Part shown: one piece after another, positions 50,248 through 60,756 of the stretch
How the letters are laid out: each line of letters begins with the position of its first letter
Position numbering within the stretch: position 1 is the first letter of the stretch
Origin: Seminavis robusta
Lineage: Eukaryota; Bacillariophyta; Bacillariophyceae; Naviculales; Naviculaceae
Direction of reading: 5' to 3'
Length of the DNA stretch: 64,000 nucleotides
Assembly (NCBI GenBank): GCA_903772945.1
Contig: CAICTM010000092.1
Coordinates: forward strand, 60,130-124,129
Program-made: the position numbers and the translations under genes
Notes under the pieces: generated by a model
What the model was told of the DNA's origin: nothing
The model's input: only the letters and a program-made list of their open reading frames with translations
The model's database searches: none

Positions 50248-52119
50248 CTACCTCATTGCAGGAGCGGTCAGCCCGGATACTCCGGTCTTCTTTGCTGTAC
50301 CTTGGGTCGATGTGTACGGTCCCCAGGATGAGACAACGTCGACATCCTCACTCTTGCTGGCACCACCAGGAGTGCTCCACTGTACCGGTTGCGAGCGATC
50401 CAGGAATTCTTTGGCAGCAAGCTCTCGTCTCTTTTCTCTCTCACGAATCATTTTGTTTCGCACAATCTTGCGCCAGAAGGAGCCGTCCTCGTTAGGTTGG
50501 ACAACAACAACAGAATTATCAGCACTGACCAACAGAAGCGCTTGTTCACGTGACTGGCTGGTGTCAGTACAGTCAGCACCCTCCATGCCGAGATCCTCAC
50601 CAACAAAGCAGTTTTGTTCAATGCCCGAGTCCACGACAGCGATGCGCTTTCCAACCAATTCATCAGCTCCACACACCAATCCCAATGGAGCCAATGTGGA
50701 TCGATCATACTCAATCATCATTCCATTCAATAGACCCATCACACGACCATCGGCCATGTACCACCAAGCTTTGCTGTCCACTGTGATGGGAGTGTCGATG
50801 CGGATTTCCCCATATTCATCATATCCAATAAGGTTCTCATCCGGTGGATGAAGGCTGTCGCCAGCACAGGGTGCATATACTTTGAAGAACTGATCACCTT
50901 GGCGAGTAATATCTTCGTGAGCGTAAACTCCCACCTCGTGGTTGCAATCCTTGTAGTTGATCGTGGCATCCACACGCAAAGCGCCATTGTTGGCATGATC
51001 AATAGTGCAAATCTCAAAACCTTGATTGTTGCCTCGAATCAGCCGTGATTGCTGTCTCCCGTCACGAGAAGTTCCTGCCCTCATGACAGATGTTTGCGCA
51101 AAGACACAAGAACCACGGTTGGGGTAAGGTCCTTCACTGGGATCTACCGTAGGAAAGGTGATGGAGTCTTGATAGTCCTGTCCCAAGTGGAAATGTCCCG
51201 AGAACCATGCCTTGATGCAACGGTTTTCTCTGACAAGTTCAATAAACTTGCGACATTGGTTTTCGTTGGAATGATTGAGCCAGCAGCAGCCATTCACCAC
51301 ATGATTTTCCTGCAGCACACGAAGTCCACTCCCGTTGGGTGGGGCATGAGTAAAGACAAAGATCTTCCACCCCTCAGATGCAGGATGTGTTGTAACGACT
51401 TCTTCAAACCAGTTGAGTTGATCCTCGTCAATGGTTACCTCGTGAGACGTGTACTTGGCATCACGAAAAACAGTGGATGTTAAACCCACCAAAGCTGTTT
51501 TTTCACCAATGTACCTCAAGAATTGTGGGGCTGGCTTGTTGTGGGCCCGCAGAAACAGTTCAAGGTTTTCCTCGTCGGTTTTGAATTCGTCGATTCCTTC
51601 CAAATCATGGTTTCCACCCACCACTTCATATTCCACGCCAAGAGAACGCAAATACTCTGCCGCCATCATGTGGCATTCTGTGGTACCCGCGAAGAGTTCC
51701 GAAGTCTCCTTGGGACGGACCGATTTGGATTCTCCAAGATCACCCAGAGACACCAGAGCAAGATTGTTGCAATTTCGCGCTCTTGTCTCGTCAAAAATTC
51801 TCAACCAATGCTCACGTCCGATTTCGTAGTCGTCAAATTTTCTTGGGTCAATGTGCAGATCTCCGAGCACACCCACCACAAATTCATCGTCGCCTCCACC
51901 TGAAGAAATCTGCTGGGGTGCTGCAACTGATGCTCCAGTATTTTGTCCAGTAAACGACAAGTAGTTGGAGGTAGCACCGATATGGAGCAATGTCGATGGT
52001 TCCACGCGAGGATGATGGCGAGGAATAAAGGCAACGCATGATCCCATCATCATGGCCGAGAGCAGCCAAGCCATGGGTAGCATGCTGCCACCACTCAAAC
52101 TCTTCACGTCGTTGGTCAT
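50248..52119 (-). CDS. Metallophosphoesterase with plastid-type presequence
   Basis: 623 residues, intronless, ATG at 52119. All calcineurin-like metal motifs are present in order: GDLH (86-89), GDLG (126-129), GGNHD (168-172), THAPP (258-262) and SGHFH (308-312). The N-terminus is a hydrophobic signal peptide (MLPMAWLLSAMMMGSCVAF) with Ala-Phe at the predicted cleavage point and a basic stretch after it, the diatom plastid-import pattern. A C-terminal domain of about 270 residues follows the phosphoesterase core; it has no recognised fold and includes an acidic GDEYGE-like and Trp-rich part. Family: metal-dependent phosphatase or nucleotidase; substrate unknown. Plastid targeting is inference from the presequence. 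Confidence 0.87.
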   Translation of the reverse strand: MTNDVKSLSGGSMLPMAWLLSAMMMGSCVAFIPRHHPRVEPSTLLHIGATSNYLSFTGQNTGASVAAPQQISSGGGDDEFVVGVLGDLHIDPRKFDDYEIGREHWLRIFDETRARNCNNLALVSLGDLGESKSVRPKETSELFAGTTECHMMAAEYLRSLGVEYEVVGGNHDLEGIDEFKTDEENLELFLRAHNKPAPQFLRYIGEKTALVGLTSTVFRDAKYTSHEVTIDEDQLNWFEEVVTTHPASEGWKIFVFTHAPPNGSGLRVLQENHVVNGCCWLNHSNENQCRKFIELVRENRCIKAWFSGHFHLGQDYQDSITFPTVDPSEGPYPNRGSCVFAQTSVMRAGTSRDGRQQSRLIRGNNQGFEICTIDHANNGALRVDATINYKDCNHEVGVYAHEDITRQGDQFFKVYAPCAGDSLHPPDENLIGYDEYGEIRIDTPITVDSKAWWYMADGRVMGLLNGMMIEYDRSTLAPLGLVCGADELVGKRIAVVDSGIEQNCFVGEDLGMEGADCTDTSQSREQALLLVSADNSVVVVQPNEDGSFWRKIVRNKMIREREKRRELAAKEFLDRSQPVQWSTPGGASKSEDVDVVSSWGPYTSTQGTAKKTGVSGLTAPAMR

Positions 52120-53588
52120 CTTTTTGCCCTTTGCGACAACAAAAATGAGATGTTACTGTTTGTTACTGTTTGTTCTGTCTGAAGATACGGTTGTCTCCCG
52201 CTATGGCCTGGTCCTTGTTGTATGCTGGTGGTGTCAACATTTATGGTACGTATGACATTATTCTTTCTCACCTGACCAAAGCATGATCGAAAAAATTGGC
52301 TCGTACGTACGAGCGGGAACGCACCCTTGAAATGATGGAGATTCGATTCCCACGCACAAGAGGCTTCATCATTCCCGTGCGAATGATGAGCGTTCATTGT
52401 CCACAAGATGCCGCAAGCAGATAGGATGCATGTTGTGGCGATACACGTAAGGGCTTGGGATCATGGCGCAAGGACGAGTGATGTTTCGTGTGCGAAGACA
52501 TGGTTTTTAATTGCCAGGATCTACGAATGCTTGATCATGAACAAGAGTACAGTACCAATCCTTCAGAACGAAATACATGTAGGTACGCTTGAACATCACA
52601 AAACTTTCCTGGGTCTGGGGCTTGTTGTTTGGGTAAGGGCGGCAGCCTTAGCGATTCCAATGGATTCCGGAGCCACAGAATCGCGGTTTCATGCTTGGGA
52701 GTGGAATAGAATAAAGACACTATAACGGTACGGTACTTGGTTCGGAGTATGGCATTGTAGAAGAAACGAGAGAGAAGGGAGTGACAGTTCTGCTTTGACT
52801 CCTTTTGGTACACCTCATCTTTGCTTTCGAGTTGGTCTCAGCCAGTTGTACGGTATAGTAGATTTGAACGGAGGATGGCAACAGCCGTAACGGTACGGAA
52901 CGATGCGATTGGACACACTATGAATGGAAGGCAAAGCAGAACAGATCTTCGTACTACCGACACTGTGCCATAAATATGGCAATAGAGCAACCAAATCCTT
53001 TAAGATGAACTTCGTTGTGATGAATAGCCAACAATAGCAAAGAAAACTTGGCAACATGACAATATCTTAAAACTGGACACAAATAGCTAGAGATAACCAT
53101 GAAGGGAGGCTATGAGTAGTGATTCGGCTGCCGCTCGGTCAATCACATTCAATGCTCTTGGCCCGTCCCATGATACTAGCATGATACTAGCGTGCCATGC
53201 AACAATGTGCTGTAAAAAGACCCGAGTACTCATACCCCGGTAGATTGCGCAAACGGTACTGATTGTGCCCTTTTTTAAAATACGGGCACAACTTCCAACA
53301 TGTACTCATGTATGTACTTCCAAAAATCTCCCATCCACACTTGCTTGTTGTTCGGGATCAAGCCAAAAGAGTTATCGTTGCTCCGGGCCCGAGCCGAAAG
53401 GTTGTTCCGTCCCTTGATGTTGCCGTTGCTTGTGTCATCCATGGTAACAAGCAACCCGATTTCGACCGCGCGTGATTGCCTCCTTCCTCTTTTGATTCCC
53501 TGTTCCGCAATTTCTAATTGCTGCTGTCTACTGCACCGAGAACTGTTTTCATTCTCGCTGCCTCTATCATCTTCAACTATACATCATG
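52120..53588. other. Intergenic 1.5 kb, no gene seen
   Basis: Only short overlapping ORFs on both strands, none with recognisable content. ACGGTACGG-type words occur at 52726-52740 and 52888-52900; an ATGATACTAGC direct repeat lies at 53170-53192. Confidence 0.5.
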
Positions 53589-54373
53589 CTATAATGTAGC
53601 AACATTTCTTTTCTCGTCGTGCGGATTGTTGCTACCGGTTCCGGTGCAGGGAGTGTCAGCAGCAATCAGCTTTGTCTGGTCGCATTTGCAATGTTGATTG
53701 TGGCAATGGCAGTCTTGGCTCCATCTTCGAAATAGGACAAGTGACATTAGAACTTGAAAGAAGCCTAGAAAGTACACCTGGTGTATTTGAAAAGCCTTGT
53801 GGTGTTGGTGGTGATTCTTTTTCGGGTGGTGGTCGTTGTCGTTAGTAGTATAATGCGGTCCATTCTTGGGAGAGAGAATCCCTTCACTGGCATCTTCTTC
53901 CTCTTCACTGGCATAGAGCTCTGGCAGACTGGTTCCATCAATCTCTCCGGTTCCAAGGTACAGTAGTAGATCATCGTCGTCTTGTTCTGGATCTGCTTGC
54001 TCTTCGTCGTGATTGTTTGAATGCTGCGGTGGATCAATGTCAATTTCTAGTTGTTCAATCAATCAAACGTAGAAGAAGTAAGTTGAAAAAGGATCAGATT
54101 TGATGAGCACATCCACAACAACAACGCCCATCAGGCACGCAGTTCCAAGACTCGACTCTACTACTAGCTAGACTCACCGTGGACGGGTCGATCGTCTACT
54201 TCACCGACGCTGTCATTGTGAAACTCCGGAAAGGGTCGCTTGCGGTGGCTCCACACCGGAGTGTACATGGGAGGCTTGGGGAAACAACAGTCGCAGAGAT
54301 CCTCTACGGACATGCGTCTCCTCGGTGTCAAGTCCAATTCTTCCAGTCTCCGAGGAGGCGGAGGAGGCGCCAT
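53589..54373 (-). CDS. Two-exon small acidic protein with possible membrane segment
   Basis: Exons 54373-54178 and 54046-53589, intron 131 nt (GTGAGT...AACTAG), 217 residues. The junction splits a codon and yields DDRPVHEIDIDPPQH, keeping a continuous acidic composition. Exon 1 encodes a Pro run (MAPPPPPRRLEEL), a basic RRRMSVEDLCDCC segment and KPPMYTPVW. Exon 2 encodes a Glu/Asp-rich region, a His-rich part (HHPKKNHHQHHK) and VYFLGFFQVLMSLVLF, which could be a membrane segment but could also be read-through of another intron. The last 40 residues are Cys/His-rich. No family recognised; the C-terminal part of the model is the weakest. Confidence 0.5.
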
Positions 54374-54884
54374 GGTTCGGGTTGTTCAAACGGATGCCTT
54401 TTTTTGGCGGAACGGAAGGTGCAACACGATATGTTGTGATGTGATAGCTAGCTAGATGGAAGACTCCGCTATGATTGATTGATTGCTGGGTGTTGCTCTT
54501 TCGCCGTGTGCTGTTGGTGTTGGGTGCGCCGTGTCCATGAAGAAGATACTAGTACTAGCTAGTAGTCAAGAACAGAAAGCGTCGAGTGAGACGGGTCTTC
54601 GCCAGATCCTCGTGATGAGCACGAAAGTGTGGTGATGCTTCCCTTTTGGCTGGTGCAGCTGGACAAAAAAGCATTCTAGCTTGATGTTAGCCGGTGAAGC
54701 TGCTGCTGGTGTGGGAGTGACGTCACGATCTGTTGTTCCTTCAAAATATCTTTTAGAAAATCAAGCTGTTCCAATGCCACTGCAACCCTGCAACTTTTGT
54801 CGTCGCCACCTGCAACCACATAATCGAAGAACCCAACACCTGCAAAAGATATTTATTGCTTGGCATTTATTTGTAAACAGCAAC
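54374..54884. other. Divergent spacer upstream of the TLDc gene
   Basis: No gene. An in-frame extension of the TLDc gene starts at 54681, but the resulting 68 residues would mask its signal peptide, so this is regarded as 5' flank. Confidence 0.5.
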
Positions 54885-55808
54885 ATGAGGACGGTAGAAG
54901 CTTTGGTTGCCGCTTTTCTTCTTTTGGGAGTCGAAACACAGGCATTTGTGGCTCCATCGGCACAAATTAGCCCGAAACAGTCGGCCAGCAGTCGTCTTCC
55001 CACGGAACGCTACTTTTTCAACTTTGGCAACAATAAGCAAGAGGAAAAAGAAGAAGAAAAAGTAGAAGCTCCGGCACCAGCAGCTGCGCCAGCTGGAGAC
55101 TACTACGAAGATGACATTGCCGAAAAGCTATTTGGCTTTTTCTTTGGCAAAAAAGAACAGGAACCGTTGGGATTGAAACGCTTTGGAGCGGATCGATTCC
55201 CCGAACAATATCCCGCCACCACAACGGAATTTGCCGAACCCGTGGATAGCGATGACAAGGAAATGGCATTGCTACGACCACTCTTGAAGAATACTAACTT
55301 GGAGACGCGGGCCTTGAAGCTCGTCTACAATGCCAATCGCAATGGATGGAACCCGGCCGCATTTCATCGGGCCGTCGACAAAAAGGGACCCTCGCTGGTC
55401 GTGTGTACCACCAGCGGTGGACTCGTGTGTGGAGGATACAATCCCAAAGGATGGGTCTCGTACGGGGAAGCCCGTGGTTCCATTGCCGCATTTCTATACG
55501 TCTTTCAACCCGATGGCAAACCAATTAAACTTCGCAAAGTAGGTGGGGCATCGTTGGCGCAAATTGATGAACCCGAGTGTGGCCCAAAGTTTGGAGCCGA
55601 TTCCTTGATTATCCCACTGGCCAAAGAAAATCCCAAATTGGCACGCAGCAAGTTGGGATCCTACTATGAACGATACGGTGATGGCAACAATTCATTGTTC
55701 CGAGAATCGGGGGCGGTCATGCTCAAAGAATTCAAAGTGTACCAAGGTGTCTATGGAAAAGATGAGTTCATCCCGTTTACCGATGCAGAGCCATTTGCGT
55801 TGTATTAG
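54885..55808 (+). CDS. TLDc-domain-like protein, plastid-targeted
   Basis: 307 residues from the ATG at 54885, intronless. This start gives a clean signal peptide (MRTVEALVAAFLLLGVETQA) directly followed by FVAP, the canonical ASAFAP-type plastid motif, and then a Ser-rich transit-like stretch. A Glu/Lys and Ala/Pro linker and a segment AEKLFGFFFGKKEQEP come next. From about residue 130 the TLDc-like core is seen: GWNPAAFHRAVDKKGPSLVV, GGYNPKGWVSYGEARGSIAA, FGADSLIIPL and KLGSYYERYGDGNNSLF. TLDc proteins are linked to oxidative-stress protection and V-ATPase binding in animals; a role inside the plastid is not established. The upstream in-frame ATG was rejected because it removes the signal peptide. 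Confidence 0.82.
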   Translation: MRTVEALVAAFLLLGVETQAFVAPSAQISPKQSASSRLPTERYFFNFGNNKQEEKEEEKVEAPAPAAAPAGDYYEDDIAEKLFGFFFGKKEQEPLGLKRFGADRFPEQYPATTTEFAEPVDSDDKEMALLRPLLKNTNLETRALKLVYNANRNGWNPAAFHRAVDKKGPSLVVCTTSGGLVCGGYNPKGWVSYGEARGSIAAFLYVFQPDGKPIKLRKVGGASLAQIDEPECGPKFGADSLIIPLAKENPKLARSKLGSYYERYGDGNNSLFRESGAVMLKEFKVYQGVYGKDEFIPFTDAEPFALY

Positions 55809-55893
55809 ATATATAAGCTGCAGCCAACAATTTTGCTGGAAGGAACCTACAAAGCTATCGTTCCCAATTCCTGATGCTATGAATGAAAGCTAT

Positions 55894-56106
55894 TTATTCG
55901 TGATTGGAACATGGCATATCTGTGAAAAATAGTAATACCAGTACAGCTCCAGTGGCACCTTTGGAGTAAATACTAGTCTCCATTGCATTCTGGGTGAAAC
56001 CTACAGCCTCCAATCTATCATGCAATGCCTGATTCCAAGCCTGTGGCGCCCGACTGAGCCCAAAGGAAACCAGAGGAATCGAATCATCCTCGTTCTGGAA
56101 GCACAC
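55894..56106 (-). pseudogene. Fragment of Ty1/copia reverse transcriptase
   Basis: About 65 residues match the middle of a copia RT: LVSFGLSRAPQAWNQALHDR corresponds to the LYGLKQAPRAW region, then LEAVGFTQNAMETSIYSK and GAVLVLLFF, where the YVDD-bearing strand is expected but already mutated or shifted. Nothing of integrase, RNase H, gag or the long terminal repeats is seen nearby, so this is a small relic. Strand is minus. Confidence 0.72.
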
Positions 56107-56296
56107 AGATAAGATTGAATTTCTAAAGGCTACTACACCGTAATGGCCTGCTGGGGATGAGAAGAAGTACGGAGCTTCGTGTGGTCCGCCGACTCTAGCT
56201 AGCTACCTTGCTTGTGAGGCATCCATCTGTACACCATAGCGGTACCGGTACCGGTAGCTAGCCAAAGTCGGTGCCTGTTGCCAGATCCTATGATAG

Positions 56297-56744
56297 CGTT
56301 TAGTCTTGGCCCCACTGTAAAACGGCTACAAAATTGCTGTTTTACCTTTGAAGCTCATTAACTCCTTTTCAGCTTGACTTCCCCTATTAAGACTTGTACA
56401 TCTATTTGAAGAGCTACTTCTCCTCTTTCTGGAGACGTTCTGGTGACTAGAATCAGCCTAATATGAAACAAGTTACAGGTCTTTACATAAAAGTACTAGA
56501 GGTGCGACGAAATAGCCATTCGAGCTACAGTAATTGTGTACCGGTAACAAGGGGAAAGGGCACTGGTTCGATACTTGAATAATACTCAATCGGCAATTTT
56601 ATTGCTGCTACAAAATCGACAGTTAAGTGCACGTTCTACAAAATCGCTACGTTCATTTAAGTACTAGAGTTCGCCGTCTATTTTATAGTACCGGCGAAAT
56701 AAAACAGCAATAAAATTGCTGGTGCGTGCGGCCCAGACTAAACG
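56297..56744. mobile_element. 448-bp element with terminal and subterminal inverted repeats
   Basis: The left end CGTTTAGTCTTGGCCCCAC and the complement of the right end CGTTTAGTCTGGGCCGCAC match at 17 of 19 positions. A second inverted pair, ATTGCTGTTTTA, sits 34-37 nt inside each end. The interior repeats CTACAAAATCG and CAATTTTATTGCTG. No ORF and no clear target-site duplication. Reads as a MITE of unknown superfamily, located about 280 bp before the prenyltransferase alpha gene. Confidence 0.65.
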
Positions 56745-57026
56745 TTGTCATCGGTCAAATTTCAGGAAAACGGTACAACTAACCCTAACTTCAGCATCGA
56801 TCTTTGGGATGATCTCGCGTGTCCGGCTGGATTTCCGAAGAGCACGGACAAGGCCACATGGCAAAAACAAGGGGGGTTTTAGAGTAGGGAAATTATCTAC
56901 GGAAGCAATGAACGCCATCGGTAATCAAAAACGATAGTTGGCTTTCTACTATTGGACAGTGCAGAAGCTAGGTCTTCATAGAATCGAATCAGAATATCAG
57001 ACTGCCATACAACAAACTTGTTCAGT

Positions 57027-58295
57027 ATGACGAGCATGATGATGCTTTCCAATGAGGAGCTTCCGTCCTTGTTTTCGGATTTGACTCCCATTAAGCAAGA
57101 TGATGGTCCCAATCCAGTGTGTGCCATTGACTATTCTCCTCAGTTCATTCAAGCCTACGACTATATGAGGGCCATCTTGTCAGCCGGAGAGAAAAGTGGT
57201 GAGCCCAACTATCAAGATGCAAGCTTCATCGAACTACAATCGATCTGCTGTTTTAACTCTTCAATTGTGCCTCATTCTTCGTCTTGTCTCTCTGTTGCCG
57301 CATCCTCATTGCTGTATAGAACGGGCACTGCGATTGACTGGTTTGTGTTTGAAGTTAAATCCTGCCAATTACACCATTTGGCACTTTCGCCGGCAGTGTT
57401 TATTGGCGACTCACATAAATGAAGAAGAGGGCAAAGATGATAGTAGCAACAACAATCAGCAATGGATCCAACAAGATTTGGAATTGGCTGCCACACTCGG
57501 TGGCGACAATCCCAAGAATTATCAAATTTGGTATCATCGACGAGCTTTGCTAGAAAGTGTCCAAAGCCGGATTCCCTACGTTCAGGCCGAATTGGACTAT
57601 GTTGCCAAGGTACTGGATGAAGATTCCAAAAATTACCATGCTTGGTCACATCGACAATGGGTTGTTCGGACATCTTCGAGCTGCCAAGAGGATTTGTGGG
57701 ATAAGGAACTTGAATTTGCCCATTCCATGATTCAAAAGGATCCACGCAATAATTCAGCTTGGAATCAACGCTGGTTTGTCTGTCACAAGGGTGGAGAAGA
57801 CAAAACGCTCTCCTTGGAAGTTGCCACCAAAGAAGCGGATTATGCCATTCAAGGAGCTGGACTGGATCCCTACAATGAATCCCCTTGGCGCTATCTCATC
57901 GGAGTAATCAAAGAACAATGCAAAATTCTACAATCTGCCGACAAGGACAAGTTTTTGGATGACTACGACCAAAAGGCCTTCGGACTTCGAGCTGTGCTGG
58001 ATGAAGCAGGCAAAGATCCCAATGATTGTGCCAGTCTCGCTTCCGCACGAATTGATATCCTGGAATTCAAGGGGGGTGAGCAGTCCCTTGAAAAGGTAAG
58101 ATGGTATAGCGTAGAAAGTGCATCATGGATGGTTGCGTTCAAGAACCAATCTGACCCTTCTCTTCGTGAATATACTTGAACGTGATATAATAGGCCATGG
58201 AACTTGCCAATGGATTGGCCACACAATACGACCCCATCCGTAAGAAATACTGGAACTTGAGAGTTAGCGAAATGAAGCAAGTGTTGGCCAAGTAG
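57027..58295 (+). CDS. FNTA: Protein farnesyltransferase/geranylgeranyltransferase type I alpha subunit
   Basis: Exons 57027-57198, 57320-58095 and 58194-58295; introns 121 nt (GTGAGC...TATAG) and 98 nt (GTAAGA...AATAG); 349 residues. The first junction joins AGEKS to ERALRLTG and restores the conserved SERAL phrase. Five PPTA repeats are visible: NPANYTIWHFRR, NPKNYQIWYHRR, DSKNYHAWSHRQW, DPRNNSAWNQRW and DPYNESPWRY. The last exon ends QYDPIRKKYWNLR, typical for the family C-terminus. Role: the alpha subunit shared by farnesyl- and geranylgeranyl-transferase I, pairing with a beta subunit to prenylate CaaX proteins. The start is the first ATG in frame; a second Met cluster follows within six codons. 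Confidence 0.93.
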
Positions 58296-58975
58296 GAACA
58301 AATACAGGAGTTGAGGTACCAGTAGCTACGATTCAGGGAGCAGGATGGAACAAATCACTCTAGTAGGATGTCTCTGATCCGGACAGCTCTGGGTCGTTTA
58401 AAAGTTGCATAGCATCATTACTGCTTCTCTCTCTTTGAAAACCTAGCGCATGGGGAAGCATTGTCTTTCTTTGGCTTGTCCACCCCTGCCTGAATCCACT
58501 GGAGTACCATTGGTACAGCGTACTAGTAGTACTTGCTAGCTAGCCACTAGTACAGTCCATGCAAATCAGTGATTTTGGATCTTGTGTAAGCCCGTCAGGC
58601 TGTCTTGTCACCAGAACCCTTCACAGCTTTCATTCATACGTCAGTCCGAAAGACAGCTTTGAGATTTAGGTAGAGCTGGTAAACTTCCATCAAATTTATT
58701 GTAATAAAACAGCTAATAAAACACGGATATCCCTTGGATTACCGCAACTACCGGTCGAAGACTGTTCTCTTCGAAGCATGAAGGTGACATCCACCAACCC
58801 TCTTTGACAATCTTATTAGAGCCGCAACTCTGGAACAGATCCCTCCATCTCCTCTTCGGTATCATAATCTGTCATCGTTGGAACGTACAGAACCAACTAC
58901 TTGCATCGCACAGGTTGATTGTTGGAGTTTGCAGCTACTGTTTTACTTGTTTTATTAAAAAGAAGAGAAGAAACC
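58296..58975. other. Intergenic between FNTA and Cpn20 genes
   Basis: No gene. TAGTAGTACTTGCTAGCTAG-type palindromes at 58525-58550. The frame of the Cpn20 gene opens at 58919, but the ATG at 58976 gives the signal peptide. Confidence 0.5.
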
Positions 58976-59755
58976 ATGACTGTGCTCAGAACGGCTCTGC
59001 TTCTGATGGTGACTTCCAGCCTGTCTGTCCAGGCATGGGTATCTCCAACACTTGGTTTTCTGGCAAGACAACAACGGACTATCCCTACGCAGCTCCAAGA
59101 CATGGCCGTGACATTGGACGGAGAACAGATTCGAGGACCCATTACTCCCTTAGGGAATTTTGTTCTTGTCAAGGTCAAAGATACCCTGCAGGCGACAGCT
59201 GGAGGGGTCCTGCTACCAGACCAATCGAAGGAACGCCCTACAGAGGGTTTGGTCATGGAGGCGGGACCTGGGAAAATCCATCCCCACACGGGTATTCGTA
59301 TCACCAACCCTGTCACGGCGGGAGTATCCGTGCTCTATGGAAAGTTTGATGGCAAACCAATCGAATACAAGGGAGAAGAATGCCAAATGATCCGAGATGA
59401 CGATGTCATGTTGTATTATACCGGTGTCACCATGAGCTTGGAAAATGTGACACCCTGTCGCGATTATGTATTGATTGAGGTGCCACCTAAACAAGAACAA
59501 TTGACTTCTTCAGGTGTTGTTATTGCTGATATGGTTACAAAAGAAGATGAGGTCTGTGAGGGATTTGTGGTCAAGGTGGGCAAAGGACGATTGAACTCCA
59601 GCGGAGAATTCTCCCCCAGCCCAGTAGCCATTGGAGAGAAGGTCAAGTTCAAGGATTATGCAGGAAATGATGTCCGTATCGAAGGCAAGGACTTCGTTCT
59701 GGTGCGAATGGTGGAAATTTTATGTACGGATGTATCGGAGGAACACAGTCCCTAG
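58976..59755 (+). CDS. Plastid co-chaperonin Cpn20 (double GroES domain)
   Basis: 259 residues, intronless. The signal peptide MTVLRTALLLMVTSSLSVQA is followed by Trp (WVSP), an accepted variant of the Phe at the plastid-import cleavage site in diatoms. Two GroES-like domains lie in tandem: about 57-150 (TPLGNFVLVKVKDT, AGGVLLPDQSKERPTEGLVM, VLYGKFDGKPIEYKGEECQM) and about 157-255 (TPCRDYVLIEVPPKQEQLTS, GKGRLNSSGEF, VKFKDYAGNDVRIEGKDFVL). The double-domain form is the hallmark of the plastid co-chaperonin of plants and algae, which caps Cpn60 during folding of Rubisco and other stromal proteins. Mobile loops are present in both halves (AGGVLLPD, SSGVVIAD). Confidence 0.93.
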   Translation: MTVLRTALLLMVTSSLSVQAWVSPTLGFLARQQRTIPTQLQDMAVTLDGEQIRGPITPLGNFVLVKVKDTLQATAGGVLLPDQSKERPTEGLVMEAGPGKIHPHTGIRITNPVTAGVSVLYGKFDGKPIEYKGEECQMIRDDDVMLYYTGVTMSLENVTPCRDYVLIEVPPKQEQLTSSGVVIADMVTKEDEVCEGFVVKVGKGRLNSSGEFSPSPVAIGEKVKFKDYAGNDVRIEGKDFVLVRMVEILCTDVSEEHSP

Positions 59756-60756
59756 TAGTAGAACCGTGTATCTCTAAACGAAGCTGTGTGCTCTAGCTAG
59801 TTTTAAAGCTGGACATTCCATTGTCAAAAATGTTGTTTCCGCCGGTTGTTCTCTTCACAAAAGAATACGCCTTTTGCGCCGAAGTTGAACCTTACCGTAC
59901 TAGTACTGGTACCGTACCCTGCATGAGTCTCTCAACTCCATGACGCTTCACTATTTTGGCCGCATGGCTAGAAGAAAGGCAGACCAGCAATACAAACTCT
60001 ATCAAGTAATACTGCGAGCTACATGTATCGCTTCTTAGCCAGTGGAATTGTGATTCGCTTGAGTGGACTCTTGACCCAACCGATGTCTGTCTTGACCGTA
60101 TCGTGACTTCCAGGCGCGAAGATCATGGGAGCTTTGTTGGTAAAACCTACCAAAATCTGACGATACCGGTATCACTACTGTACTACTCTCTAGAAACCAA
60201 TTCTATGCATTGTCGGAACAATGCACGAGACCTTTGCAAAACTAGAGCGACGGAATTACATGTACTTGCACTGCACAAAACAAGATGTCTGTTACACAGC
60301 AGGTTCCTCAAGTCCAGCATGTATTGCTCCCATGCTGCAACTACCCCCCGTACTAGATGATGAAAGCCAGAGGGAAAAACTGAAGAAAACACCAATACTT
60401 CGTGATTCCATCAGACGTTGCTGATTCGATTCAATAGCCACCAAAGCAATTTGCACTCTTCTAAAATACGGATTGAATATCCACGGAGACGATCAGAATT
60501 TCTATCCCTGGTATTGCTCCCAATCGTTGACTTCTCTTTACTATGGCACTCAATTCCAACGCTCGACAGGTATCCACGTAGCTTATGAGGGAGGAAGAGT
60601 TTTTCGTCCACATTGCATTGCAGCAGTATTGTATGTTGTCGTGTGTGCTCTCGTTCATTTTCGGTCTCTATTCCAACCAATTTCCTGTTTTCCAATTTTC
60701 CATTCCAAACCAATCCCTCCACTTCCATGTCTCGCCAGCTTATTTTCTATCACCAC
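59756..60756. other. Intergenic 1.0 kb, no gene seen
   Basis: Downstream flank of the Cpn20 gene and of the small membrane protein gene on the minus strand. ORFs on both strands (for example plus 60473-60982) overlap the minus gene or each other and lack features. Confidence 0.5.

Larger units (their letters stand above)
55809..57026. other. Repeat-rich spacer with retroelement relic and inverted-repeat element
   Basis: No intact gene. It contains a fragment of a copia-type reverse transcriptase (55894-56106, minus) and a 448-bp element with inverted ends (56297-56744). GGTACCGGTACCGGTAGC lies at 56239-56256. Confidence 0.6.
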
